DNA of 64,000 nt from Aldrovandia affinis (Eukaryota > Chordata > Actinopteri > Notacanthiformes > Halosauridae), in contig JAINUG010000048.1 in NCBI GenBank assembly GCA_029706075.1, forward strand, positions 4,334,501-4,398,500, in the 5' to 3' direction. Position numbers and translations under genes: made by a program. Shown here piece by piece: positions 52,601 through 63,026 of this stretch. The notes under the pieces were generated by a model. The model did no database searches, was not told the DNA's origin, and saw only the letters and a list, made by a program, of their open reading frames with translations. The first letter of the stretch is position 1. The number at the start of each line of letters is the position of its first letter.

Positions 52601-55600
52601 CATCCTTACCAGATGCCCGAACCACCTCAACTGACTCCTCTCAATGCAGAGGAGCAATGGCTCTGCTCTGAGATCCTCCAGGATCACTGAGCTCCTCACT
52701 CTATCTCTAAGGCTCAGCCCAGCAATCTTGCAGAGCAACCTCATTTCAGCCACCTGTATCCAGAACCTTACTCTTTTGGTCATGACCCAAAGCTCATAAC
52801 CATAGATGAGGGTTGGAATGAAGATTGACCGGTATATTGAGAGCTTTGCCTTCAGACTCATCTCCCTCTTCACCACGACGGTCCAGTACAATGCCTGCAT
52901 TACCGCAGACGCTGCCCCCATCCGTCTGTCAATCTCACGCTCCCTTTTACCCTCACTCGTGAATACGACCCTGAGATACCTGAACTCCTCCACTTGGGTC
53001 AGCTGCTCTGCTATAGCTATATCCTATAACTATTACATATTTTCTGTATTTACTGCTGATCTTGTAAACCTGTTGTATGCACTTATGTGCTTTGCTTTTA
53101 AGTTGCTCTGGATAAGAGCATCTTGTAAATGTATGTCATGTAAATTTAATGTAGAGAGTTCCCTGTTCCCTAACTGGTCTCAAAAGGGTAATACCTGACA
53201 ACATCACTTCCAGGTGGCTGATTGGATGCAAGCAAGTGCAATTTCACAGTCAAGGTGTTTGCTGTTTTATACCAGTATGGCTAATTACGCATGTTTATAG
53301 TTCAAACCAAAATAATTTATAAAAAAAAAAAAATAGAATACCTTTTAAGCAATTGTTGAGAATAGCTGAGGGGGAGAGGGATAAAATGGTGTTAAAGGGC
53401 AAACTAATTATTGACATAACTATTAAAATGAGTATCTAATTCACTATCAAATTATTTTATGACATAACTATTAAAAATTTTACTGCCACCACCATATTAG
53501 TACTATTGCCACCATCTCCTGGTAACACTGGTAATAGAAACATTACCAGTGCAATGAGGTACTCACCAGTGAAACAATTCATGTTTTCTGATGTCGTATT
53601 CATGCACATCTGGCATCCAGATGGAAACTGTGCTGTAAACACCATGAATGTTATAGATAACTATTTCAACCCCAAAACACTGCTTATCATACTGACACAT
53701 AATACATAGTGAACAAACAAATGTGTGCATGTATTAAGTGAAACAATAAATATATCAATGGCATATTGTATCAAGCTGTTTGGGGGGAACGATGGCGAGA
53801 GTGGGGGGGGAAGGACCCAATCGCAGAGATAGAAGGAGGAGGCGATACAAAACAGGGAAAGAACAAAAAAACACTGGACTAACTAAACTGGGAGGGACAA
53901 ACCACAAGAGATAAAAACAAACAAAATAACAAACACAATAAGAGAAACCAGGAGGAGCATAAAACAAAGACAAAACACTAAACTAACTATGAAAACTTTG
54001 TTAAACGGAGAAAGGCTTGGAAATGTGAAAACGACAGGTGTGAAAATGGCAGGTGTGAAAACACAGCACGTTAACTCAAAACTGAGTACAGGAGAATGGG
54101 AGAGACTGGGTTATATACTGAGTGTGATAAGGTTAATTAGAGACAGGTGTGAGTGTAAAATCACAGGGGAAAGACTGGAATGCTGGGGTGACTGGAGAAA
54201 AAGAAACAGTGAAACCACACAGAAAAAAAGAAAAAAGAAAAAACAAAAAGGGAGCTATGCCGCCCTCCTGCGGCCAGGACGAGGAGGTACCGCTGGAGCC
54301 CTGACACAAGCAAAGACTGAGTGTACTAATTCAACAAGTAACTGAGATAGTGAATTAGAGAAAGTACAGAGTATGGTTACAGATTTACAGTGAGTACAAT
54401 ATGTGGATGAACTAATGAATTGTTGAACATGAATGAAGCAAACTGTATATTAATTATTTATACAGTATGTGAGAGGCCGTATCTTACCTTCTGCATTTTC
54501 GGTGATGTCTTTACACTGAGGCAGACAGACCTTGTTATCATAATTACATTTCAGCTCTGAACCAATATCGACGAGGCCATCAGTCAATGCCCCTGTGTGT
54601 GCATGCGCACAAACTAGAGGGAGAATATACAAGTTATAATAGTTATTGATATTTATTTGGAAATTTCTGAAATAACCAAGTGTCCTATGTCACTTGGCTC
54701 TGAGGTATTATTAGACATATTTTAGCTAGAGGAGTGTGTTGTTGGCGAGAACGTCACTCCATCATGTCCTTTCTTCCAAAATTGGTTTCCAGTAGAGAAC
54801 CAATTACACCATTTAAATAGAGCTTGCTATGTTAATATATCCATAACTTGCATTTAATGCAGCTAGACTAAAACCAAGATGGCTATCTATATGATCTTTA
54901 TTGCAGAGATTGCAAAAAGGCTAGCAGCTAGCAGGCTTACCAGCTAACATCAGGTAGCTTCACTTTTGTAAGTTAACACATTAATCTGTCTGCTAAATTA
55001 CCATTAACCTTTTCTAAAGTAAATTTAAATGTTGTCAGGGATCATACCCAGTGACCAAGCACTAAATGCTTCATTTTGCATGGGTCAAGCTCGTGCTAGT
55101 GAGCTCGTAAAGTTTCTTCTAATCTTGGTTTGAAATGTGTGAGCATAACCTTTAGCCATCCTAGTTAGCAAACTGCGTTTGAGACAACCACCTGACCACC
55201 TGTGACCTCTCTGGACACGATGGCTCCAATCCTTGTCTGTTTGGTTTCCTTTCCTCCCTTTGTGCTTTTCAAATATATGTTTACTTCATGTTACCTTGTT
55301 ATTTTTATTTTTACCCTTTTCACATAATTTTTCAGTACAACACCTCAGGACTCAGGTGGCACAATTTCAAAATTGTATACTTCTGTAACTGGCTAGCTAC
55401 AGTATCGTTATTCCCCCAATACATTCTAATCAGTGCTTAATTTTTGCACAGCCCCGGCAAATGCCAAGAATCCGATTTTGCGCCCCGGCAAATGTCTTAC
55501 TGAGAATCAGAGCCCCGGGCTCAAAAATATCTAAATTGCGACAACAACTTGTATTTTAACAGACTTAACAGCCGAGAAACAATTCCTGCTTTCAGAGTGT

Positions 55601-57984
55601 TCACAGAGACATCGGGAGAACAAGTTACACAGCCCTTGAAGGATCTCTTAACCGCTGTTAACACTGTAGTAATTTCAAGTGCAGAGTGCGAGAGAGGTTT
55701 CTCACAAATGAATCTAATCTGCACGTCAACAAGAGCGTCTTTAAAAACAGCAACCATATCATTGCTCCTGTTTTTAACCCTTGTTGCTCCACCACCATTA
55801 GACCAGAGGGAGGGACAGAAATGCATTGACACAGAGGTAGGAAAAGTTTACCCTTTTTCCTCTGGGGGCCGAGTTGAGCCCCGGCATCTCTTATTTGACA
55901 AATTAAGCACTGATTCTAACATATAGATTAACATTCACCAGCACTAAATCATTGATCTCGATGATTGTAGCATGAGTGATTGTGTGTCATTGTTTTAACA
56001 TTCCATTCAGAAAGTAACTTGTTGTTTACCCAAACAGTATCACAAATATAACTGTATTAAAAACAGTTTTACCCTTTTTAAACACATTAGCTAATTTACT
56101 CCAGTCGTTGGTGGTTATTCCCTGCCTCACAGACTGGAACACATTAGCTAATTGTTGCCAACATGCAAAGCTTATCCAGGTTGCAAAAGGTGACATTTGC
56201 CCTTAGAACCTCAAATTAAAACATATTAAATCAGACTTTTTCCACCATTATTCACACATTTCACCCTACAACTTCCAAGTGGAAAAATACATTTCTGAAC
56301 ATTACTTGCTGGGATTCATGACTCCATTGACCTTAACAAAAGCCCCAGGACCAGTAGATGCAAAACAACCTCATAACAATAAAGATTCATCACCATATGT
56401 ATAGGTTATTTTTAATGCAAGCATTCTTCTGACACAAAAACCCACTGCTGGTCTCATCTAACCATAACACCCAGTTCCAATCTGAATTTCAACTCCAGAC
56501 TTCCAAAAATACCATTGACATTGAGGAGACGTCTGACGGTTGATTTGGAGACTTTGTATATCCAAGATGCAACCAAGATCTCCAACTGTGGCCCTTGGAG
56601 TTTTCATTGCTTCCCAAACCATGCACCTCACTGTGCGTGGGGGCAAGATACACTTCTGCCCTCAGGTAGGTTTACCACCATTTCAGTGGCTTTAAACTGA
56701 ATTATTTACCTAATAGTGGAAAGTGGGGCCTTTTTTTTTTATGTGTTCGTAACCATTCCCTGAAGGTCAACAACCACTGTTCTTGTTTCTTGTTCTATTG
56801 TTCTTTGCCTTTCCCCATGATGATGGATGACAAATGGATTTTAAATGTGTGTGTTATGGTTGACCAAAGTTTGACCCCAGAGACTTAGACAACAGGTGCT
56901 TGATTGCTGATTGAGGCCATGCCCCTGCTGCGTGATTGCTCCGGCACTGATTGGACTGCACTGTCCTCGCCTGGCCACACCCCTGTCTGGAGTTTATAAC
57001 TGCTTTTTCCATTCTGTGATTTCGTGCCATTAAGCTGTGCCTTTTTGAAAAGCTTTTACAAAGATTTTTACATTACTTGCTTACTGCTTGTTTTTCGTGT
57101 GCATTTTTCTTTTCTTATGTACATTTTGATAGCTAGGGAAGCTAGAGTAGGGGAAGCAGTCTGCGGAAGAAACATCCTACATTTGATTTGTAGGGGAATG
57201 AGTTTAGAACCGGGTTTGTCTAGGGCTAGGGCTGTTTTATGGATTTTTATTATATCCCTTCGATGTCATGTGAGTATGTCCTTTATCTGTCGTATGTCCT
57301 AGATAAATCCTGTATTTTTTTTATGATCCATTGACTTGAAGGAATATTTGTTTGTTGCGTCCGGTTTTGGTTTACCTCACGGCTATTGGAGTGCATGTGG
57401 TTCTTGCAGGTCGTAACAGTGTTAACTCATTTTTATACCCCAGTGAAACAGGAAGTAATGGGCGGCTATGACACTGTTTGCTAAAATTGAGATTAATTTA
57501 AAAAAGTAGCATAATAATGTTGATTTATTTTGTTGGATTTTACTTCAAATTATTATATGACATATCTTTTTGGGAAAAATATATTACTTGTTAAACAAAA
57601 TATGTTTCTCTGGGCAATTGTATTAGTATAAAGTAATATAATTTTCCCACTTTTTGAGCATATAGCTTATTATCTGTATGGTTTATTTTATACAGCCATT
57701 TTTGGGTGTGAATAATTTGAGTTGAGCTTAGTTAATACTTTGATGGGAGACTTCATGGTAAAACTAATAACTAGGCACTAGACAAAATTTAAATCTAGTG
57801 CCCCAGCAGAGTGATGGGGGCATTGTGCTGTAGAAGGTGCCATCCTCAGGATGAGACTCACTGTGGTCCCTCCATGACATTTAAAAAAATCCTGATGTCC
57901 TGGTCAAATTCCCCCCAAAAACTTGTTTCCTACATCTAGTCAACTAATCACCCCCACCCACATCTACATACACACACAAAAACA

Positions 57985-58075
<91 letters not shown>

Positions 58076-58164
58076 ATAAGTAATCAGCAGTCAATGTCAT
58101 ACAGATTAAAGGATTCCTTACTCAGCAGAAGGCCAGCCGTGAGAAAAATAAAAGTGTCTCTCAT
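49531..58164 (-). CDS. Novel type I membrane protein: Cys-rich stalk plus one Ig domain
   Basis: Eight exons on the minus strand join in one frame to 257 residues: 58164-58122, 54613-54488, 53632-53567, 51935-51864, 51408-51385, 51003-50749, 50293-50195, 49619-49531. Layout: signal peptide about 1-19 (MRDTFIFLTAGLLLICAHA), a 10-cysteine region 20-110 on four small exons, one Ig domain 111-195, a TM helix about 199-221 and a 36-residue basic tail with RRRR and a SGIW end. N-glycosylation sites include NTT, NNT, NAS and NSS. Every internal intron is phase 1, as in Ig and other extracellular-module genes. No ITIM or ITAM is present. The architecture suggests a surface receptor, perhaps immune, but the family is not recognised and function is unknown. 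Confidence 0.8.
49670..50050. repeat. TGTG/TATG-rich simple sequence
   Basis: Imperfect TATG, TGTG and GCATG repeats fill the intron between exons 7 and 8 of the Ig/Cys gene. The long His/Thr-rich open frames here are artefacts of this repeat. Confidence 0.8.
50195..50293 (-). CDS. Ig/Cys gene exon 7: transmembrane segment
   Basis: Thirty-three codons, phase 1-1: DNTVIIMIVCGVVAVLFVLL, then LALGMKCMLKREI. A single hydrophobic helix followed by Lys/Arg, giving type I topology. GTGAGT donor. Confidence 0.85.
50749..51003 (-). CDS. Ig/Cys gene exon 6: immunoglobulin domain
   Basis: Eighty-five codons, phase 1-1, one whole Ig domain: FTVNEGSDLSMTC (B strand Cys), FKWIKDS (core Trp), LTIRKLFRKDQARFSC (F strand Cys). 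A third Cys follows (VLSACGQV). C2-like by its length. CTGCAG acceptor, GTAAAG donor. Confidence 0.9.
51385..51408 (-). CDS. Ig/Cys gene exon 5: 24-base microexon
   Basis: EVNLDCIK between a TTTTTTCAG acceptor and a GTATTT donor, phase 1-1. It adds the tenth cysteine of the stalk. Such a short exon is the least certain part of the model. Confidence 0.6.
51864..51935 (-). CDS. Ig/Cys gene exon 4: third Cys-rich module
   Basis: Twenty-four codons, phase 1-1: EDCELCQTEDKVKAKEDNNT, then VCIG. Again a CxxC pair followed by a later Cys, like exon 3, so exons 3 and 4 may be an old duplication. TTTTTAG acceptor, GTCAGT donor. Confidence 0.75.
51973..52213 (-). mobile_element. tRNA-derived SINE with L2-like tail
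   Basis: Starts (plus strand) with ATTTACATTTACATTTTAGG and the TAGCAGACGCTCTTATCC tail, and ends at a tRNA-like head (GGAATTGAACC; CCATTACACTACACTGC). Same family as 18443-18637. In intron 3 of the Ig/Cys gene. Confidence 0.87.
52373..52995 (-). mobile_element. Rex3/RTE LINE 3' fragment
   Basis: The minus-strand frame 52993-52427 reads REIDRRMGAASAVMQALY, KAKLSIYRSIFIPTLIYG, AGLSLRDRVRSSVI and SQLRWFGHLVRMP, strongly matching the C-terminal end of fish Rex3. The 3' end carries CTATCCATCCATTGTC, typical of the family. 5' truncated. Confidence 0.92.
53085..53150 (+). repeat. L2-type SINE tail fragment
   Basis: AAGTTGCTCTGGATAAGAGC, ATCTTGTAAATGTATGTCAT: the shared SINE/L2 tail without a head. 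Confidence 0.65.
53567..53632 (-). CDS. Ig/Cys gene exon 3: second Cys-rich module
   Basis: Twenty-two codons, phase 1-1: QFPSGCQMCMNTTSENMNCF. It has a CxxC pair and an N-glycosylation site. TTTACAG acceptor, GTGAGT donor. Confidence 0.75.
54488..54613 (-). CDS. Ig/Cys gene exon 2: first Cys-rich module
   Basis: CCTCTAG acceptor and GTAAGA donor, phase 1-1. Contains CAHAHTG (end of signal), then GSELKCNYDNKVCLPQCKDI with three cysteines. No known domain match. Confidence 0.78.
55431..55912 (+). mobile_element. Internally deleted hAT transposon
   Basis: Ends CAGTGCTTAATTT and its complement, flanked by an 8-bp duplication ATTCTAAT/ATTCTAAC (55423-55430, 55913-55920). A plus-strand frame (55549-55926) reads ISSAECERGFSQMN and RASLKTATISLLL, the C-terminal dimerisation region of a hAT transposase. 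Only this last part remains. In intron 1 of the Ig/Cys gene. Confidence 0.9.
56230..57717 (-). mobile_element. Tc1/mariner relic split by a solo LTR
   Basis: Words shared with the Tc1 at 16210-17582 (AATAGTGGAAAGTGG, GGGGGCAAGATA, TTTCAGTGGC) in the same order show a related decayed copy; the right end reads GGGTGTGAATAATTT. An LTR interrupts it at 56852-57418. No usable frame. Confidence 0.8.
56852..57418. mobile_element. Solo LTR nested in a Tc1 relic
   Basis: 567 bp starting TGTTATGG and ending CGTAACA (TGTTA...TAACA inverted ends), flanked by GTGTG/GTGTT. The Tc1 sequence continues across it (TGTGTGT before, then TTTTTATACC..GAAACAGGAA as in the intact copy). Strand and family not assigned. 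Confidence 0.8.
57718..57920 (+). mobile_element. 5S rRNA-derived SINE
   Basis: TTAGTTAATACTTTGATGGG matches the 5S internal promoter region, followed by GTGCCATCCTCAGGATGAGA and TCCTGATGTCCTGGTCAAAT, the body of a common fish 5S-type SINE. Confidence 0.75.
57992..58073 (+). repeat. (CA)n microsatellite
   Basis: About 40 uninterrupted CA units, the longest in the window and likely polymorphic, 49 bp downstream (minus strand) of the Ig/Cys exon 1 donor. Confidence 0.97.
58122..58164 (-). CDS. Ig/Cys gene exon 1: signal peptide
   Basis: ATG, then MRDTFIFLTAGLLL and one base, before GTAAGG. A hydrophobic run after a charged start, typical of a signal peptide. The exon was found because its phase and meaning fit exon 2. 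A 40-unit CA repeat begins about 50 bp downstream in the intron. Confidence 0.78.
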
Positions 58165-58290
58165 GCTTTAAAATGGGAAATCTGCCAGGATTAAACAGAG
58201 AAAACATTTGAATCAAACAGTATATTAGGTGCTCACTTGGCCCACAGCCACATCTTCATCACAACATCTACTTTATTATAATATCCAGTC

Positions 58291-59294
58291 CTTGCTAACA
58301 TGTCTGGCTATAAATATCTGGCAAGCTAGCTGTGACTGCCTCGATCGTATTAAATAGTTTCTTGCAAATGTTTTTAGTTAACAATAGCTAGTAAGTTAGT
58401 TAGATAGCTGTCAGATGTTTTGTGTAGACGGAGCCAGGCACGTCTAACCAGACACGTTAGCAAGCTATGTAAAGAATAACTTACGTCACAGATAAGTGTT
58501 AGGCTAGCTAGCTAGCTAACTAGCACTAAGTACTCCAAACATGTTCTACCTCTATGGTATGGTTTCAAGTTACAAATACCTGAAGTCACACAAACTAAGT
58601 TGGTGAGGGATTTGCTGTAGCTAAGTTTGCTGAAAAAGGCAGAAGTTATAGAAGCTGGCTGGCTAACTAGCAATATACATTTCTGGATATGTTGGAAAAC
58701 AATTCCACTAAGTTATTGAAATCTGTTGATCCAAGCAAACAAGTCCTGTTGCTTTAGCAAACTCCAACACAGGCTTTCTGATTGGTTGTCTGGACAGATC
58801 TGCAGATGAGTTTCCCCATCCGTTTGAATTTGGAAACCTGATTGTAAAAATGAGAGTAAGTTTGGGTGCTGAACTAATGTTGATTCTTATTTATACAGCA
58901 TGTGTCTTTGGGCAAATTAATATGGAACTTTTTTTTATAAGTGAGAAGTATTTACCTGGGCATAAATAAATCCAGCCAGCCAGCCTGTTTTTTTCAGAAA
59001 ACTTGGCTACAGTGACTTTCACACTAACTTGCTAACTTGAAACCATACCATAGAGGTAGAACAAGTTTGGAATACTTAGTGCTAGCTAGCTAGCTACTCT
59101 AACACTTGTCAGTCATGTAAGGTATCTATTATTTTGCTTGCTAACATGTCTGGCTAGTAACTTAGTACACACAATACCTGGCAAGCTAGATAGATAGCTA
59201 ACTAACTTACTAGCCATTGCTAACTAAAACATTTGCAATAAACTATTTAATGCATATTTAATTATATAGGTTACTAGCCAGATATGTTAGCAAG
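58291..59294. repeat. Large fold-back element with ~280-bp arms
   Basis: The left arm 58291-58570 and right arm 59035-59294 are inverted copies. Both carry CTTGCTAACATRTCTGGCTA, AAATAGTTTVTTGCAAATG, GCTAGTAAGTTAGTTAG, CACTAAGTAYTCCAAAC and CTACCTCTATGGTATGG in the same order once one is reversed. The loop of about 460 bp is unique. No coding capacity. Confidence 0.85.
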
Positions 59295-59844
59295 CTATGT
59301 GCTACATACAAGCTAGCACCGCTATTAACTTGTTCTAACTCCTCAGCTATGGTAGGCGTCCCACAAACTCTAATAGCAAGCTGGCTTTATGCATCGTTAG
59401 GTAACTAATCTAGCTATCCAAGTTAGCTTAATACTACAACGTACTGTACTTCAGTAGTTTACAAGCTTGTTAAGTTAGGTCATTAATGTTAGCTAGATAG
59501 CTAATGCTAGCACTGTTAACTTTTTTCTAAATCATATTTTTTATCTTTACCTTCATTGCTACTTTGAGTTTATCCTGACTCAAACCAACAGTCCTTTTGC
59601 TATAATTCTAGTTTTACAAATATCTCTCATGTTTTATTTTGATTCCTGACTGGTCTTTTTTGGCCCATTGCTCCCATCTATTGTGCAAGTAATGAGCATT
59701 TATCTCTTCCTGAACCTGGGCAAATGAGGAATTATATTTCTTGGCAGATTTACACCTGCCACACCATTTTTACTTGATAACGGTTTGAATTTGTAATACT
59801 TTGGGATTTTTATATATTTTGTGGCAAGTAGCCATGGTTTAAGT

Positions 59845-59998
59845 GGAATAAACCACTGCAAGGCGTGCGTTCTCAGGATATTTATATACGCACTTCTGGA
59901 GTGGGAACAGCACTCAGCTTAACAGCCTCATGCCATAGCACCACCCCAGGCATGCGTATATATATCCTGAAAATGCAGGGCTTGCCATGGTTTATTCC
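59845..59998. repeat. Inverted repeat with ~48-bp arms
   Basis: GGAATAAACCACTGCAAGG..GGATATTTATATACGCA (59846-59893) is inverted at 59953-59998 (TGCGTATATATATCC..GGTTTATTCC) around a 59-bp loop. A MITE-like relic. Confidence 0.8.
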
Positions 59999-59999
59999 T

Positions 60000-62208
60000 T
60001 ACATATATACACATATAATATATACATGTATACACATATAATATATAATATATATATATATATATATACATACACACATTAAACACACTAAAATTCTCTC
60101 AAATTATACTGATGTACTTGTCATAATACTTCTCTCACATAATGTAATTCCAAAAATACACTTGTAGTTACAATACATTTCCCACAACATGTAATTCCCC
60201 AAAAGATTAACAAATTCTTAAAAACTGAATTTTTACCTCAGCTGTACCTTATGCTTATGTCCTACACCATGAACTCCATGAAGCAGGGATCAGTGATGAC
60301 TTGCCCAGGACTTTGGTCTCTGAAGGCACTAGTGTGGAAATATAAACTGAGATACCAATGCAAATGAGCTCATAACAGACAGTGAGCATGGTGCCAGAAC
60401 TGAATTTCCATATGCATCCCTGCACTGTAGAACCTTTGCTTATGGCTGTACATACAGCCAACTCCAAAATTATTCTCATCCTTTATAAGGATGAGCATAA
60501 AAGGCTGTAAAAATAAACCATACCGGTAATGAGCTATATTATCTGCTCAAAAAAATTATATAAATTTATACTAATACAGTTGCTCAGAGAAAAATATGTA
60601 TTTTCCCCCCAAAACATCTGTCATAATTATTCACACCCCTAAAGATTTTTTTTTTTTAAACATATTGAATGCAAAAATAAATCTGCATTAACATGTAATC
60701 TTCTATAGTGCTTTATGAGATTATTAAGGAAAACATCCACACACATACACACATGCATGCATGCATGCATGCACACACGCACAAATACTAGTAGGAATGT
60801 GTGTTTATGGTTAACACTAGTGTGATATAATAGGTAAATGATGTTTACTAATGTATGTATTTTGAATATCTGGTTCCCAAAGTTTCCCCTAGTGTGGGTG
60901 TAATAATACCAGATGTAATGAAAGTAAATTATTTGTATCATACCTGGATCAGAGTTGGACTGTGTGTTCACATGTGTTTGAGCAAAAATGTTTATCATGT
61001 TATATGTATGAAGTACATGCAATGTGTACATACCAGATACAACTTGCAGTTTGGTTCTCTGTACAGTGGCAGGATATGATATAGCAGGATAGGATATAGC
61101 TCTGCTATGCAAATTTCTGGATAGATGAGCTGGGTACAGTTCAACTCTTCTTACGTAGAGAGGAGACAATCAAAAGGATCCATCTCATGGGACTGAATTT
61201 GACTGGAGCACTGTGACCACATCCTTACCAAAATATTTGCATTCTGCCTGTTGTCCACTAGAGGGCTTTGCAGGCTCAACAGTAAAAATCTATGGTTGGC
61301 GACTGTGGAACTATAATTTAATTTAAGTCACTACTAACTACTAACTACTGTCTAACTGTCTCCCTCCTCAATACACAAACAAATCAATCTCAATTTTCCA
61401 ATAAACTACAAAACCCCACAGGGCAGGTTGGGAAAATGTCTTCAAATGGTCTTAAAGCTTTGGTAGACCTTTTTCTTTACCTCTGGTCTGACAGGTCTTT
61501 GTTCACATTTTTCTCCATCCACTTTTCCCGTTTGACACAATGCAACATAACAGACAGAATCTGAGATGAAGCCATTGTGTTAATGGACGATCCACCCTAC
61601 TTGTGCATTTATAAAACAGCCAAGGACTATACCCTTTTCCTGCATTAAATCCAAAATGTTTCCACAGAACGTATTGTATCCATATTTTCTTTATGTGGGA
61701 TTGGGCGACATGCTAATTGCATCATAGTGACTGAACCAGAACTGCTGAGATGATGTGCAGCTTTGCCACTGGAAAGATAATTAGCATGTGGTTGGATGGT
61801 TTGTGCATCCAAAGTGGGTCTGCATCAATTCAGTGCAGTTAGCCTGCTGAACAATCTGCCATAATGCACATGCCAATGCTGCTAGCCAAGCTTGGCTGTA
61901 CATCTGTCAGTGAAAGAGACCCATTACACGAGTGTGACAGGACTTACGGTTATGGCTGACCTGACAGGCTGTGTAGATCTTTGCATTACATTCTAAGGAA
62001 TTAGCCAACCACATTGACTGTATTTTTAAATGCCTCTGACAAAGTAGATGAGAACAGCCCTTCTGGGGTAGCGTGCTGTATCGTGAATTATGCATTATGC
62101 ATGTCCAGGTCAATGGCAGAAAATTGAACCACTCCAGGTCTTAAGACTGTACGCCTGCCTAAGGTAGGTGCAAGTCATAAGAACTGTGAATCTGTATTCA
62201 TTTATTAT
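60000..62208. other. Intergenic DNA without supported genes
   Basis: A TA run at 60035-60067; a Tc1-like terminal fragment at about 60463-60660 (CAACTCCAAAATTATT...AATTATTCACACCCC); a GCATG tetranucleotide run near 60755-60771. 61680-62110 looks unique with balanced composition and could be conserved non-coding DNA. Confidence 0.5.
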
Positions 62209-62658
62209 TGTGGAAGGCGTCGGTCTCAGCAGCGGATCAGGGCGATTAGCGGCCACGCCTACTGGCAGAGCAGCCAACGCACGCACCGGTCTGGTGTTGC
62301 TAATCACATCGGTGTGCTTTAAAACTGCTCTGCTCTCTTCAGTAGGTGGCTGGAACAAGAAAGAAAAGGCGTGGGAGACTGAGGAGAAAGAAAGAAAGCA
62401 AAGCAAATCAAATCAAAGCGAAGCGAAGCGAAGTGAAGTAAAAGTAAAACGGGAACTGGAAAGTTTCCGGTTATGGTTTAATAGTTGTTGTGTTTATTTT
62501 GTTTATTTGTTTTGAAAACTCGAGGTCTGGTTCTCTGCCCGTGACGGATCAGAGAACGTCGAAAAATAAATAATAAAGAATCCGGTCCGTAGACCGAAAA
62601 CTCCACCCGTTTCCAGACTGCTCTGTTCCGTACAGGGATTGTCACGTGGCGTGTGACA
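62209..62658 (+). mobile_element. Solo LTR with perfect target duplication
   Basis: 450 bp starting TGTGGAAGG and ending GTGTGACA, flanked on both sides by ATTAT (62204-62208, 62659-62663). It has an AATAAATAATAAAG poly(A) region near 62565. A typical 5-bp LTR integration scar with no internal region left. Confidence 0.9.
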
Positions 62659-62689
62659 ATTATGTTTTATAATTTTAAATAAATTTAAT

Positions 62690-63017
62690 GTTTCAGATTT
62701 TTTCCCCTCTATTGATTCAAGTACCCTCCCCACGAGCCCGCCGCCAGAAACTACAGGCCCCAACTACCCTGAGACTGGCAGTGACGAGGGCAAGCCTCCT
62801 CGAGACGGACCCTGTCAAGCCGTCGACTGTGAATCCGATATATGCTGGATGGCTTTCTGTACCTGCAGCAAGATCGTGCCGGCTTCCCTACCCCCTCCCC
62901 CTGGGACCACCCCTGAGTGGGACTCCCAGTCAGAGCCAGGCTGGTGCACCCGGGGAATTGAACCCCAGTGGCAGTGCGAGCAAGTGCTTTTACCGTTGAG
63001 CCACCCTGGGGCCCTCT
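62690..63017 (-). mobile_element. tRNA-derived SINE (family A), copy 3
   Basis: The minus-strand head near 62950-63015 has GGGCCCCAGGGTGGCTCAAC and box B GGGGTTCAATTCCCC-like sequence. The A/T tail is at the left (GTTTCAGATTTTTTCCCC). Confidence 0.85.
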
Positions 63018-63026
63018 GTACTAATA

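Noticed and set aside
55549-55926. Domesticated hAT-derived gene
   Set aside because: Only the last part of the transposase remains inside clean terminal repeats and target duplications, so it is a plain element.
57923-58171. 82-codon plus-strand frame
   Set aside because: It is a translation through the CA microsatellite and across the signal-peptide exon in the wrong direction.
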